Made by a program: the position numbers and the translations under genes | Origin: Bacillus tuaregi | GTDB taxonomy: Bacteria; Bacillota; Bacilli; Bacillales; Cytobacillaceae | Direction: 5' to 3' | Assembly (NCBI RefSeq): GCF_900104575.1 | Contig: NZ_LT629730.1 | Span: 1 to 64,000 of the forward strand | DNA length: 64,000 bases | Notes under the pieces: model-generated | The model's input: the letters and a program-made list of their open reading frames with translations, nothing else | Databases searched by the model: none | Told to the model about the DNA's origin: nothing | Shown: in pieces, positions 43,879-52,562 of the stretch | Numbering within the stretch: position 1 is the first letter of the stretch | How the letters are laid out: each line of letters begins with the position of its first letter

Positions 43879-44859
43879 ATGGAAAAATTTCTTTACGCAC
43901 CGGAAATTGCCAAGCTAGGACACGTAGCCTTAGTGTCGGCAGACCTTGAAAAATCCTTACGATTCTTCTGTGACATAATCGGTTTAGAAGAAACAGAAGT
44001 TGTAGATGGCGTACACTACTTACGTGCATGGGGCGATTTCGAGCACCATACCTTGTCCATTAAAGCGGGTGAAACATCTTACATTGATCATATTGGATGG
44101 CGGACAAAACGCCGTGAAGACGTCGCAACTTTTGCAAAATTATTAGAAGCTGCCGGGACAGAAGTACATTGGATAGCAGCTGGTGTGGAAGCCGCACAAG
44201 GGGAAGCAATCCGTTTCAATTTACCAAGTGGTCACCGCTTTGAACTTTACTATGATATGGAAAAAACACCTGCCGATGAATCTCGAAAATCAGTACTTAA
44301 AAACCAAACCTATAAACCTTGGGCAAAAGGTGTATCCCCACGCCGTATCGATCACGTAAACCTACAAACCTCTCTTGATAATGCTGAAATTGTAAACTAT
44401 TTAAAAGAAGCGTTGGGCTTTAAATTACGTGAATATTTTGTAAATCCGGATGATGTTCAAGTAGCAAGCTGGTTATCTGTAACAAACTTAGTACATGATG
44501 TAGCCATGATGTCTACAGCCCGTTCAAAAGCGCCGAACGAAATGCACCATATCGCCTACTGGTTAGACAACGCACAAGACATCCTACGTGCGGCGGACAT
44601 TTTACGCGAAAATGATGTACCATTTGTAGGTCCTGGTAAACACGGTATATCTCAAGCCATGTACATTTACGTTAAAGACCCAGGAAGTGGCTTACGTGTT
44701 GAAATCTTCACAAATAGCTACTTAATCTTCGAGCCAGACTGGGAGCCGGTGAAATGGACTTATGAGGAATATTTGAAATATGGTTCTTCCTACTGGGGTG
44801 ATCGTCGCCGTGATGACGTGGACCGTGAAGCACAGGAAAAAGAATTATTAAATTCATAA
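43879..44859 (+). CDS. Extradiol ring-cleavage dioxygenase (two-domain VOC, catechol 2,3-dioxygenase type)
   Basis: 326 residues with two VOC domains. The N-terminal one begins KLGHVALVSADLEKSLRFFC. The catalytic one carries the three iron ligands expected for metapyrocatechase: His in RIDHVNLQT, His in MHHIAYWLD and Glu in GLRVEIFTNSY. It should open a catechol ring next to the hydroxyl pair. GAGGTGA lies before the ATG. Terminator at 44865 closes the three-gene operon. Confidence 0.9.
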   Translation: MEKFLYAPEIAKLGHVALVSADLEKSLRFFCDIIGLEETEVVDGVHYLRAWGDFEHHTLSIKAGETSYIDHIGWRTKRREDVATFAKLLEAAGTEVHWIAAGVEAAQGEAIRFNLPSGHRFELYYDMEKTPADESRKSVLKNQTYKPWAKGVSPRRIDHVNLQTSLDNAEIVNYLKEALGFKLREYFVNPDDVQVASWLSVTNLVHDVAMMSTARSKAPNEMHHIAYWLDNAQDILRAADILRENDVPFVGPGKHGISQAMYIYVKDPGSGLRVEIFTNSYLIFEPDWEPVKWTYEEYLKYGSSYWGDRRRDDVDREAQEKELLNS

Positions 44860-44864
44860 TCATT

Positions 44865-44903
44865 ACCACCAGTGTTCATCTCTATGGACGCTGGTGGTTT
44901 CTT
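44865..44903 (+). terminator. Terminator of the ring-cleavage operon
   Basis: ACCACCAG and CTGGTGGT pair, followed by TTCTT, 6 nt after the dioxygenase stop codon. Confidence 0.8.
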
Positions 44904-45102
44904 AAGTAATAAATACAGAGTTCCATTTTGCACCATGTATTTCCTTAGCACTATGATTCAATAGTGACCACATAGCATATAGTAGAATATTTTACATATG
45001 ATTAAAATACCTGTTAGAGGTCGTGTCGAAACTATCTTTTTCATACCTATCACGGGTTAAACCGTTGATACATCAGCTTTTATGGAGGGAGGGGTGTTAC
45101 TG

Positions 45103-46152
45103 TTGAAGGCAATGTTAAAGGTGTTAGTCTTATCTTTAATCGGTGGTTATATTTTTAGCCTGTTACACATCCCTATTCCATGGATGCTTGGCCCAATTGT
45201 TGTCGTCATGGTGGCCCAATTTATTTATAAAGGACCACTCAAATGGTCTGGTCATTTGTGTGATTTAGGTGTCGTCACGGTTGGTACGGTAATTGGTGTA
45301 CAATTTAACACCGGTTTATTCGGCGTGATGGGCTCCATTTTATTTTATATGATCATGCTAAATGTTATTTTAATCGGCGGCTCAATCGGTATCGCCTACT
45401 TAACGAGTAAATGGGCAAAAATTCCGATGAAAGCGGCTGTGCTAAGTTCGATCCCAGGTGGTTTAAGTCAAATCGTCGTGTTTGCTGAAGAAGAAAAAGT
45501 GAATGAAATTGGCGTTATTACTTATTTTCAAGTCATTCGGTTATTACTAGTCGTTGTAGTTGTACCCTTTATTGTCGCTGGTCAAGTCATGAGTAAGCCG
45601 CCAGCCGATGCTAAGATAACGATAAGTTTAGTCTTATTAATTGCACTTGCATGGGGATTTTCCTCATTAACGCAACGCATCCATTTGCCCGTCGCCTTTT
45701 TCATTACACCCATTATTCTATTAATTTTGTTACAACTTTCAACACCCATCGCCATGCCACAAGTACCTGGAATTGTCATGGACGTTGCACAGCTACTCAT
45801 TGGTGCTCATATCGGCTTAATGCTCAAGCCCGATATGATTAAGCTTCCAGTACGTGTACTTGTAGGCGGTATTTTCAGCGCATTCGCACTGATTGCTTTA
45901 ACCTTCGCTTCAAGCTTTTTAATGTCGTTTGCAATGAGCTCAACATTCGCTACAAGCTTCCTAAGCACAGCCCCAGGCGGCTTAGATCAAATGGTCGTAT
46001 TAGCTAATGCCGTAAAAGCAGATGTCTCGCTTGTTTCGATGTTCCAAACCTTCAGGCTCCTATTTATTTTTGTTTTCATCATGCCTTTGCTGAAAATATT
46101 CTACCATTGGAAGGATAAAAAGGCTTCTCTACAGAAGAGAGCCGTGTTGTAG
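45103..46152 (+). CDS. AbrB-family (PF05145) membrane protein
   Basis: 349 residues with ten or so membrane helices in two homologous halves. SSIPGGLSQIVVFAEEEKVN and STAPGGLDQMVVLANAVKAD are the matching signature loops of the two halves. These proteins are often annotated as ammonia monooxygenase or AbrB regulators, but they look like transporters. A TTG at 45103 is preferred because GAGGGAGGGG lies 8 nt upstream, whereas the ATG at 45082 would overlap it. It has its own leader after a terminator, so it is probably transcribed separately from the dioxygenase. Confidence 0.85.
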   Translation: MKAMLKVLVLSLIGGYIFSLLHIPIPWMLGPIVVVMVAQFIYKGPLKWSGHLCDLGVVTVGTVIGVQFNTGLFGVMGSILFYMIMLNVILIGGSIGIAYLTSKWAKIPMKAAVLSSIPGGLSQIVVFAEEEKVNEIGVITYFQVIRLLLVVVVVPFIVAGQVMSKPPADAKITISLVLLIALAWGFSSLTQRIHLPVAFFITPIILLILLQLSTPIAMPQVPGIVMDVAQLLIGAHIGLMLKPDMIKLPVRVLVGGIFSAFALIALTFASSFLMSFAMSSTFATSFLSTAPGGLDQMVVLANAVKADVSLVSMFQTFRLLFIFVFIMPLLKIFYHWKDKKASLQKRAVL

Positions 46153-46186
46153 CAGATTAATAGGTAGAGGCTTATTCTGAAAAAAA

Positions 46187-46348
46187 TTAACTTCATTCAG
46201 CAAATGAATGCAAATGGTACTTTTCGATTCAGTGGGGGTTCAAACCCTGGCTGAATGAAGTTAAGTCTTCGGCGAGTCTGGCGATTTTTTAAAGGTAGTT
46301 TACCCGATCAGCTCAGGTAATCCGGACGCAAATTCGACGGACGAATAT
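46187..46348 (+). mobile_element. F4 hairpin element, short form
   Basis: TTAACTTCATTCAGCAAATG, then GATTCAGTGGGGGTTCAAAC and GGCTGAATGAAGTTAA, then GGCGAGTCTGGCGATTTTTT, and tail GCAAATTCGACGGACGAAT. The internal TGTACC and CCACTT stems of the long form are deleted. It lies between convergent genes. Confidence 0.8.
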
Positions 46349-46432
46349 AAACAAAAATAAGAAAGGAACACCTATTATTTGGAAAAATCAGAAAATAGAT
46401 AAGAGGCGTCCCCAACGTGCCCCCCCAATCCT

Positions 46433-47242
46433 TCACCAAAAATACCTCACAAAGTCCGTATAATATTTTAATAAAGTCGTAAAAGTAGATTCAAGCACAA
46501 TGTAGTAAAGAATATAAGTGGCAATGGTATAAGTCACAATGTAAATGAACCCCAAATACGTTCGGTCCATTTTTGTTTTGATGCCATTAGAAGCTTGAAA
46601 AAGGACGATTAATGGTAAGACGATGGTCATCATGCTGAGGGTGAAGGTAAAGACAATAAGGGCAGATGTATAGGACCTCATCATTATGAGTAACCAGGTT
46701 AGTAACGACAGGATCACGACAGGAAGTAAAACCGAACCGTACATGGACGCCACCCATTTTAGTGAACGAGGACGAATGAATAGATGAATGAGGCCGTATA
46801 GAATCAGGATGATTAAACCGGTTGTGGCAATCGAAATCCCCCAAGCCCTCGAAAACACGGGCATAAAATAACTAGTTTGTATGATATCGCTTAAGGAATC
46901 TGCGTAAAACTCCACAAAATGTTTAATACCCGTGTATACAATGAATCCAATCATTAAAGTAACAATCAGCCAGGTTACGATTCCATTCATTAAAGAAACG
47001 GAGTTGTTCTCGAAAGACTTCGTCGGGTTTTTTAAATAGGAAAAGAAGTAATGGAAATATTGGGAGGATGCTGTCTTTGCTTTATTCATGCTCTTGTCTG
47101 CCGCTACATTAGGCTGTATGGAAACGGTCATCTCTGAAGCTGGTAAATCATTTTCAACATCATTAAATCGTACGAATGAATTTCCACATTTAACGCAGAA
47201 TTTCCCGGAAGTCTGTGAATGCCCACAATGACTACAATGCAA
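46433..47242 (-). CDS. Zinc-ribbon membrane protein, Yip1-like
   Basis: 269 residues. A zinc ribbon at the N-terminus (CSHCGHSQTSGKFCVKCGNS), a polar linker, then five or six membrane helices (GIVTWLIVTLMIGFIVYTGI and others). It is similar in plan to Bacillus proteins paired with YvbJ/TcaA-like genes. TTG start with AGGAGGAG 7 nt upstream. The upstream minus-strand gene ends 13 nt before it, so the two form an operon. Confidence 0.82.
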   Translation of the reverse strand: MHCSHCGHSQTSGKFCVKCGNSFVRFNDVENDLPASEMTVSIQPNVAADKSMNKAKTASSQYFHYFFSYLKNPTKSFENNSVSLMNGIVTWLIVTLMIGFIVYTGIKHFVEFYADSLSDIIQTSYFMPVFSRAWGISIATTGLIILILYGLIHLFIRPRSLKWVASMYGSVLLPVVILSLLTWLLIMMRSYTSALIVFTFTLSMMTIVLPLIVLFQASNGIKTKMDRTYLGFIYIVTYTIATYILYYIVLESTFTTLLKYYTDFVRYFW

Positions 47243-47254
47243 AGGAACTCCTCC

Positions 47255-48694
47255 TTAAATCGCATTTTTTTTCGTCGTATTAATACGAATCTCTTTAATT
47301 TCATACTTTCCTGGTGACACTTCAATCAAGATGTATTCCTTATTACGGTTGTATTTTATTTTTTCTCCTAAATGATTTTCAAAGGTAAATACTTCATGGA
47401 CAAATAAATGGACACCGTCTTCATGGACCTCGCCACTTTTGACCTCATTGGTAATAAATCGGTACCAATAATAGGAGTCCTTATTTTCATAAACAAAATC
47501 ATATAGCTCAGTATAGGCAGCGCCTGATCCATAGAGATAATCTTCAACATAACTAAAGTTCTTATAATTTAGTGCGTTTTCATAGGCGTTACGGAAGTCG
47601 CTGTATACATAGGAGGCATGTTTGATTATCTCCTGATGCTCCGCAGCCTTTTGTTTTTGAATCAATGCAGCCTCGGCCTCTTCCTGCTCCTTTTTTCTAT
47701 GTTCCTCTTCTGCTTTTATCAATTCTTGAAAAATAAAGCTCACGGTTTCTCCGCGATTGGCTTGAACGACTTCGGACGGCTCTGTTTGGTCTTCTGCCAT
47801 TTGTCTGACTCCATACACCTCTGTTTTATCACTAAATACAGGTGTCAGGGTGTCAATTTCCTTTGCCGTTTTGTTGGTCGATTTTCCGTTGATAAAAATG
47901 ATACTGTCTGTCGGATCTTCGGCAAAAATGATTGAATAATCCTCCGCTTTAATTTCTATCCCATTGTGATCCCCAAAGTCATTGGCTTCCACTTTCCTTT
48001 TCCCTTCTGATTCAAAAAATTCATTTTTCCCCTGCAAATGAATGTCATAGTCAGCGGGGAGGATATTTTTTATCTCCAAGGACTTTCCGTTCAAGGGAAA
48101 AGTTTGGTTCGCAATCGTCAGTTTGGCATTAGATAAATCGGTATCAATTCGTAATGTGGAAGAGATGGGTTCAATGATTGTTTTTGAATAAAAAAAGAGG
48201 AACTTTTCCGTTTTAACGCGGAATAAATCACGGCCACTTGGATTCGTCACAACCTCAGTCAGCCCTGTTTTCTTTACCTGTGCGACGGCAGCTTGCAAAT
48301 CCTTGTGGAGTCTTTCAGGATTATCGTCTTTGAGATAGGTGGCAAAGGATGATTTCGTATAAATAAGACCGTCGGAAATGCGTAATTCCTTAAATAATTC
48401 TTCGCCATCTTCATCAACGATGGCATTAAAGATCTTTTGCAAATGCCTGTCGCTATCCATCCAATGACTAATCGTAAAATGAGTTCCTATAAGAAGTAGC
48501 ACGATGGCAGCAAGAATACTGTAAAGGACCTTCCGTTTAAAAGGAATAGGGGCATTGGTTCCTGTCTCAAGAGGGATGGTTTCAGGATTTGGAGGTGTCA
48601 CGTTCTCCTCTTTAACCGGTGAGCCACAAGCAGGACAGAATTCTATCGATTCCTCAAGCGGTTCACCACAATTTTTACAAAAGGCCATTTCCAT
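47255..48694 (-). CDS. Zinc-ribbon TcaA/YvbJ-like membrane protein
   Basis: 479 residues. Zinc ribbon FCKNCGEPLEESIEFCPACG, a single membrane helix near 56-75, then extracellular repeated domains with IYTKSSFATYLKDDNPERLH, a Glu/Gln-rich coiled coil (EEEHRKKEQEEAEAALIQKQ) and a C-terminal NTF2-like domain (FRNAYENALNYKNFSYVEDY). TcaA-like proteins affect glycopeptide susceptibility in other Firmicutes; here that is only an analogy. ATG 48694 follows AAAGGAG. The longer frame enters a repeat. Confidence 0.85.
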   Translation of the reverse strand: MEMAFCKNCGEPLEESIEFCPACGSPVKEENVTPPNPETIPLETGTNAPIPFKRKVLYSILAAIVLLLIGTHFTISHWMDSDRHLQKIFNAIVDEDGEELFKELRISDGLIYTKSSFATYLKDDNPERLHKDLQAAVAQVKKTGLTEVVTNPSGRDLFRVKTEKFLFFYSKTIIEPISSTLRIDTDLSNAKLTIANQTFPLNGKSLEIKNILPADYDIHLQGKNEFFESEGKRKVEANDFGDHNGIEIKAEDYSIIFAEDPTDSIIFINGKSTNKTAKEIDTLTPVFSDKTEVYGVRQMAEDQTEPSEVVQANRGETVSFIFQELIKAEEEHRKKEQEEAEAALIQKQKAAEHQEIIKHASYVYSDFRNAYENALNYKNFSYVEDYLYGSGAAYTELYDFVYENKDSYYWYRFITNEVKSGEVHEDGVHLFVHEVFTFENHLGEKIKYNRNKEYILIEVSPGKYEIKEIRINTTKKNAI

Positions 48695-48789
48695 TTCCGA
48701 TTTCTCCTTTATAGATAGAGGTAAAGGGGAAATCCCCCCCATTTTTTCACCTAAAGAAATCATATACGAGAGGGAAGGGAAATATGACT

Positions 48790-48880
48790 TGGGATAAGGG
48801 TGGTTCCTTGCCCCAAAGCTAAATAACGTAAGAGCATACAAAGAAAGCCCTATCACATGGATGGTAGTGAAAGGGCTTTT
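48790..48880 (+). repeat. F1 repeat, left half, abutted by F4
   Basis: GGGATAAGGGTGGTTCC, TTGCCCCAAAGCTAAAT and hairpin AGCCCTATCAC / GTGAAAGGGCTTTTT. The F4 element starts within the T-run, so F4 arrived later. The right half is missing. Confidence 0.8.
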
Positions 48881-49104
48881 TAACTTCATTCAGCAAATGC
48901 CTTTTGTACCGAAAGCTTGCGACAGGTACAGAAGTCCTCCACTTCTATAAGTGGGGGATGAATGCAAATGGTCCTTCGATTCAGTGGGGGTTCAAACCCA
49001 GGCTGAATGAAGTGAAGCCTCCGGCGAGTCTTGCGATTTTTTAAAGGTAGTTTACCCGAACAAGCTCAGGTAATCCGGACGCCAATTCGACGGGCGAATT
49101 TGAT
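48880..49104 (+). mobile_element. F4 hairpin element, long form
   Basis: TTAACTTCATTCAGCAAATG, stems TGTACC / GGTACA and CCACTT / AAGTGG, then GATTCAGTGGGGGTTCAAAC, GGCTGAATGAAGTGAAG, GCGAGTCTTGCGATTTTTT and tail ACGGGCGAATTTGATT. Opposite orientation to 26504-26730. 49105-49302 holds only the next gene's leader. Confidence 0.8.
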
Positions 49105-49302
49105 TCTATATTTTGCGTATTTAGATGAAAAGAGCAGATGGTGAAGCCTTAAAACGCTTGTACGTTAGCTGTTTATCTATTTATAGAGCTTTTTTGAAAA
49201 GCAGAACCTCCCCAAGTTTCCCCAATCGATACTGTCCTTTTTTAGTCGAAAAAAGGGAAATATTGGATATTGGTGCTATACTGTAATAAAGGGGGGATTT
49301 AT

Positions 49303-50949
49303 ATGAAAAAGTTAATGTGTTTAATCCTTTTCGTTTTCGTCTTGGGTCTATTAGCTCCAAACACTGGACAAGCGGCAGGGGGATTTAAGGATGTATCACC
49401 AAACTATACTTTTTATCATGAGGTAATTTATCTCTCTTCAGAAGAAATGATTTCTGGCTTTCCGGACGGTACCTTCAAGCCCAATGACACCGTAACCCGT
49501 GCCCAAGCTGCTATCATGATTGGCCGTGCTCTTGATTTGAACGGAAATCAAAGAGATACGACTTTTCGTGATGTTCCTTCAAATGTAACAGGTTCAGGAT
49601 ATATTGCTGCTGCAGTTGAGGAAGGCATCATTAGCGGTTTTCCGGATGGGACGTACAAACCTTATCAGCCAGTTACTCGCGCGCAAATGGCCCTATTTTT
49701 AAATCGGGCATTTCCCTTAACAACCGGGCAGGAAAATGGATTTTCTGATGTATCTTCCAATATGGCAGCCTATCAATCTATTCTTAATGTGTCCGCAAAT
49801 GGAATTGCAAGCGGGTATCATGATGGCACTTATCGTCCTGATTTAGCGGTGACCCGTGGACAGTTTTCTGCGTTTATGGCGCGAACACTCGAACCTTCAT
49901 TTAGAGGAATTATAAAGGATAAGTATCTTGAAAAAGCCATAAGAGAAACGCTTAACAAACCTGCGGGAAACATAACAGCTGACGATATGAATCGTGTGAC
50001 TAGAATTGATGGAGTGGGATACTCTATTAAAAATTTATCAGGGATTGAATATGCGAAGAATCTAACCTATCTAGATTTAGGCGTAAACGAAATAAGCGAT
50101 ATTAGTAGTTTGAGTGGGTTAACCAAACTGAGAGTCGCTCATTTATCGTCTAATAAAATAAGTAATATCAGTGCATTAAGCGGATTAACCAAGCTTGAAA
50201 CGCTTGATTTATCCTTCAACCAAATAAGTGATGCTAGTGCCTTGAAGGGTTTGACGAACCTTCAAATAATTCACTTATTTCAAAACGAAATAAGTGATAT
50301 CAGCGCTTTGAGTGGACTGACCAAACTGATCGATCTTGATTTGTCTGCGAATAAAATAAGCGATATTAGCGCATTGAGCAAATTAAACACTCTCTATCTG
50401 CTTAATTTATCCTACAACAACATAAGTGATATCAACGCATTACGCGAATTAAACACGCTGCAGGATCTTGATTTAGCTGGTAATAAGCTAAGTGATATAA
50501 GTGCACTAAAGGGACTAACCAACCTTTATGCTCTCAGACTGCACTACAACGAAATTAATGATATCGGTGCCCTAAGTGGTTTAACCAAACTTACATCACT
50601 TAACTTAAATACGAACGAAATAAGTGATATTCGTGCTTTGAGCAGCTTAACCAAGCTTGATGATCTTAATCTATGTTCAAATCAATTAAGCGACATCAGT
50701 GCATTGGGCACCTTAACCAATCTTACCATGCTCGATTTAACCTCAACCGGAATCAGCGATATCCTTGTAGTGAGTAAATTAACCCATCTGCAAGGCCTGT
50801 ATTTATCCATCAACAAAATAAGTGACATCACACCGTTAAGCAATCTAGCAGACCTTCGATACCTTAATATAACGGATAATGAACTGAATGCAGAATCCCA
50901 AAAAATAATCGAAAACCTAAAGGCCCGCGGCGTCATCATCGCTTATTGA
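49303..50949 (+). CDS. SLH-domain surface protein with internalin-type leucine-rich repeats
   Basis: 548 residues: a signal peptide (1-26), three SLH domains (about 27-200: FKDVSPNYTFYHEVIYL, GFPDGTFKPNDTVTRAQ and two more), a short linker, then about thirteen 22-residue leucine-rich repeats of the form LT.L..LDLS.N.ISDISAL. SLH domains bind pyruvylated wall polymers, so the protein is held on the cell wall with the LRR solenoid exposed, probably for protein binding. ATG 49303 has GGGGGG upstream. The DNA of the LRR part is itself a 66-bp tandem repeat. Confidence 0.92.
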   Translation: MKKLMCLILFVFVLGLLAPNTGQAAGGFKDVSPNYTFYHEVIYLSSEEMISGFPDGTFKPNDTVTRAQAAIMIGRALDLNGNQRDTTFRDVPSNVTGSGYIAAAVEEGIISGFPDGTYKPYQPVTRAQMALFLNRAFPLTTGQENGFSDVSSNMAAYQSILNVSANGIASGYHDGTYRPDLAVTRGQFSAFMARTLEPSFRGIIKDKYLEKAIRETLNKPAGNITADDMNRVTRIDGVGYSIKNLSGIEYAKNLTYLDLGVNEISDISSLSGLTKLRVAHLSSNKISNISALSGLTKLETLDLSFNQISDASALKGLTNLQIIHLFQNEISDISALSGLTKLIDLDLSANKISDISALSKLNTLYLLNLSYNNISDINALRELNTLQDLDLAGNKLSDISALKGLTNLYALRLHYNEINDIGALSGLTKLTSLNLNTNEISDIRALSSLTKLDDLNLCSNQLSDISALGTLTNLTMLDLTSTGISDILVVSKLTHLQGLYLSINKISDITPLSNLADLRYLNITDNELNAESQKIIENLKARGVIIAY

Positions 50950-51060
50950 GGAAGAAGGGGGGGCTCAAGAAGCAGAGGGAAGGTTCTTGCGCTTCCATTG
51001 GCAGAAAAGGTTCTTGATAAAGAAATTTATAAAGGACTTTTATGAAAAAAGAAAAGCAAA

Positions 51061-51219
51061 GTAAGCCATATCTCTAGGATCAGAGAGATATGGCCTTAAT
51101 TAATATAGCGAGGAAATGCTATCTGTCCACGTTTCCCTTAGAACATCCACTTTAGCGATTAGTGAAAGCATAGATTTTTTGGTAATATATGGTGGGGCGA
51201 GGGACCTGTCCTATGTCCC
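51061..51219 (+). repeat. F1 repeat, diverged copy
   Basis: Hairpin GCCATATCTCT / AGAGATATGGC, CACGTTTCCCTTAGAACAT spacer, right end GGTGGGGCGAGGGACCTGTC. The left end is not recognisable. It lies between convergent genes and supplies the ilvA stop codon. Confidence 0.8.
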
Positions 51220-52416
51220 AATTTCTACATTGTAATTTTTCTCTGCTAATATCTTGTAGAGCTGCTCGATATGGTCATGGTTTTTGGTTTCGACGGATAT
51301 CTCGAGTTGGGCGTAGCCGGGATAAATATTTTGACCAATGCGGTTGTGGTTAACGGATTGGATGTTGGCGTCGAGGTCCGTAATGGTGCTTAACACCTTC
51401 TGAAGTTCACCCGGCTTATCCTTTAAGGTAATCGTAAACGTAATGTATCTTCCGGACTCCACCATGCCATGTTCAATAATTCTTGAAATAAAATTCAAAT
51501 CGACGTTGCCGCCACTTAGGATCGCAACGACTTTTTTCTCCTTGAGCTTCATTTTTTCATAAATCAGGGCAGACAGTGCGCAGGCCCCCGAACCCTCTAC
51601 GAGCAGCTTATTTCTTTCTAAAATTAGGAGCATGGCTCTGGCAATCTCCATTTCGTCGACACAATAAATATCATCCACGTATTTTTGCACAATCTCAAAG
51701 GTTTGGAGCCCTGGCTTTTTAACCGCAATTCCGTCGGCCATCGTGGGTGCGGAGTCAACCAATACCGGTTTATTTTCCAGCAACGATTGCTTCATGCTCG
51801 GACAAGCAGAGGTTTGCACCCCATAGACAGAAATATGGGGGTTTTTCTCCTTCACGGCCATCGCCACACCAGCCGCAAGTCCGCCGCCGCCAATCGGACA
51901 AATGATGGCCTCGACATCCGGAAGCAGTTCAATAATCTCTAGCCCAACCGTTCCTTGTCCCGCGATGACGGCTTCATCATCAAAAGCATGTACAAAGGTG
52001 GCACCCATTTGCTCTTTAAGCTTTAACGCATGGGCGAGCGCATCATCAAACACGGCCCCCTCTAATACGACCTCTGCCCCATAGTGCGTCGTGGCCTGTA
52101 CCTTACTGAGTGGCGCGCCTTGTGGCATCACAATCGTGCACGGCACGTCAAGCATCTGACTAGAGTACGCAACCCCTTGAGCATGGTTCCCGGCTGAAGC
52201 CGCGACGACCCCATTTTTTAATTCATCCTTTGACAGCGAAATCAGCTTATTATAGGACCCCCTAACCTTGAACGAGCCTGTCTTTTGCAGATTCTCCAGC
52301 TTTAAAAAAACCTCATTACCTGAAAGCCGGCTAAAGGTTTTCGAATAATCCAGAGGCGTGGTGTAGACAATCCCCTTCATCTTTTCACGAGCTATGACAA
52401 TATCATCGATGTTCAT
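51211..52416 (-). CDS. ilvA: Threonine ammonia-lyase (threonine dehydratase) with ACT domain
   Basis: 401 residues. A PLP-dependent fold-type II enzyme: the PLP Lys in GSFKVRGSYNKL, ASAGNHAQGVAYSS, glycine loop CPIGGGGLAAG and SGACALSAL. A single C-terminal ACT domain (about 325-400, FTITLKDKPGELQKVLSTIT) follows. It converts threonine to 2-oxobutanoate and ammonia. The length fits the medium, single-ACT form. ATG 52416 is used, with AGGAGG upstream. The last residues (EIGT) and stop lie in an F1 repeat. Confidence 0.93.
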   Translation of the reverse strand: MNIDDIVIAREKMKGIVYTTPLDYSKTFSRLSGNEVFLKLENLQKTGSFKVRGSYNKLISLSKDELKNGVVAASAGNHAQGVAYSSQMLDVPCTIVMPQGAPLSKVQATTHYGAEVVLEGAVFDDALAHALKLKEQMGATFVHAFDDEAVIAGQGTVGLEIIELLPDVEAIICPIGGGGLAAGVAMAVKEKNPHISVYGVQTSACPSMKQSLLENKPVLVDSAPTMADGIAVKKPGLQTFEIVQKYVDDIYCVDEMEIARAMLLILERNKLLVEGSGACALSALIYEKMKLKEKKVVAILSGGNVDLNFISRIIEHGMVESGRYITFTITLKDKPGELQKVLSTITDLDANIQSVNHNRIGQNIYPGYAQLEISVETKNHDHIEQLYKILAEKNYNVEIGT

Positions 52417-52562
52417 AATGCTGTCCTCCTGGGTACAGAGTTCTTCTTTATAGGATGTGTAGAAGGAGGAAAAATATGCTACTTTATCAGGCACAAGGAA
52501 TAAAAAAAGATGCACCAACACCACCTATTTTCTAGATAGCACCAGTGCACCCAACCACACAA

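Noticed and set aside
44865-45102. Possible extra gene or riboswitch before the AbrB-type gene
   Set aside because: Only a terminator and AT-rich leader are visible; no aptamer consensus fits.
46230-46262. GGGGGTTCAAACCC looking like a tRNA T-arm
   Set aside because: It recurs identically in the F4 copies and no acceptor, D or anticodon arms can be drawn around it, so it is part of a repeat, not a tRNA gene.
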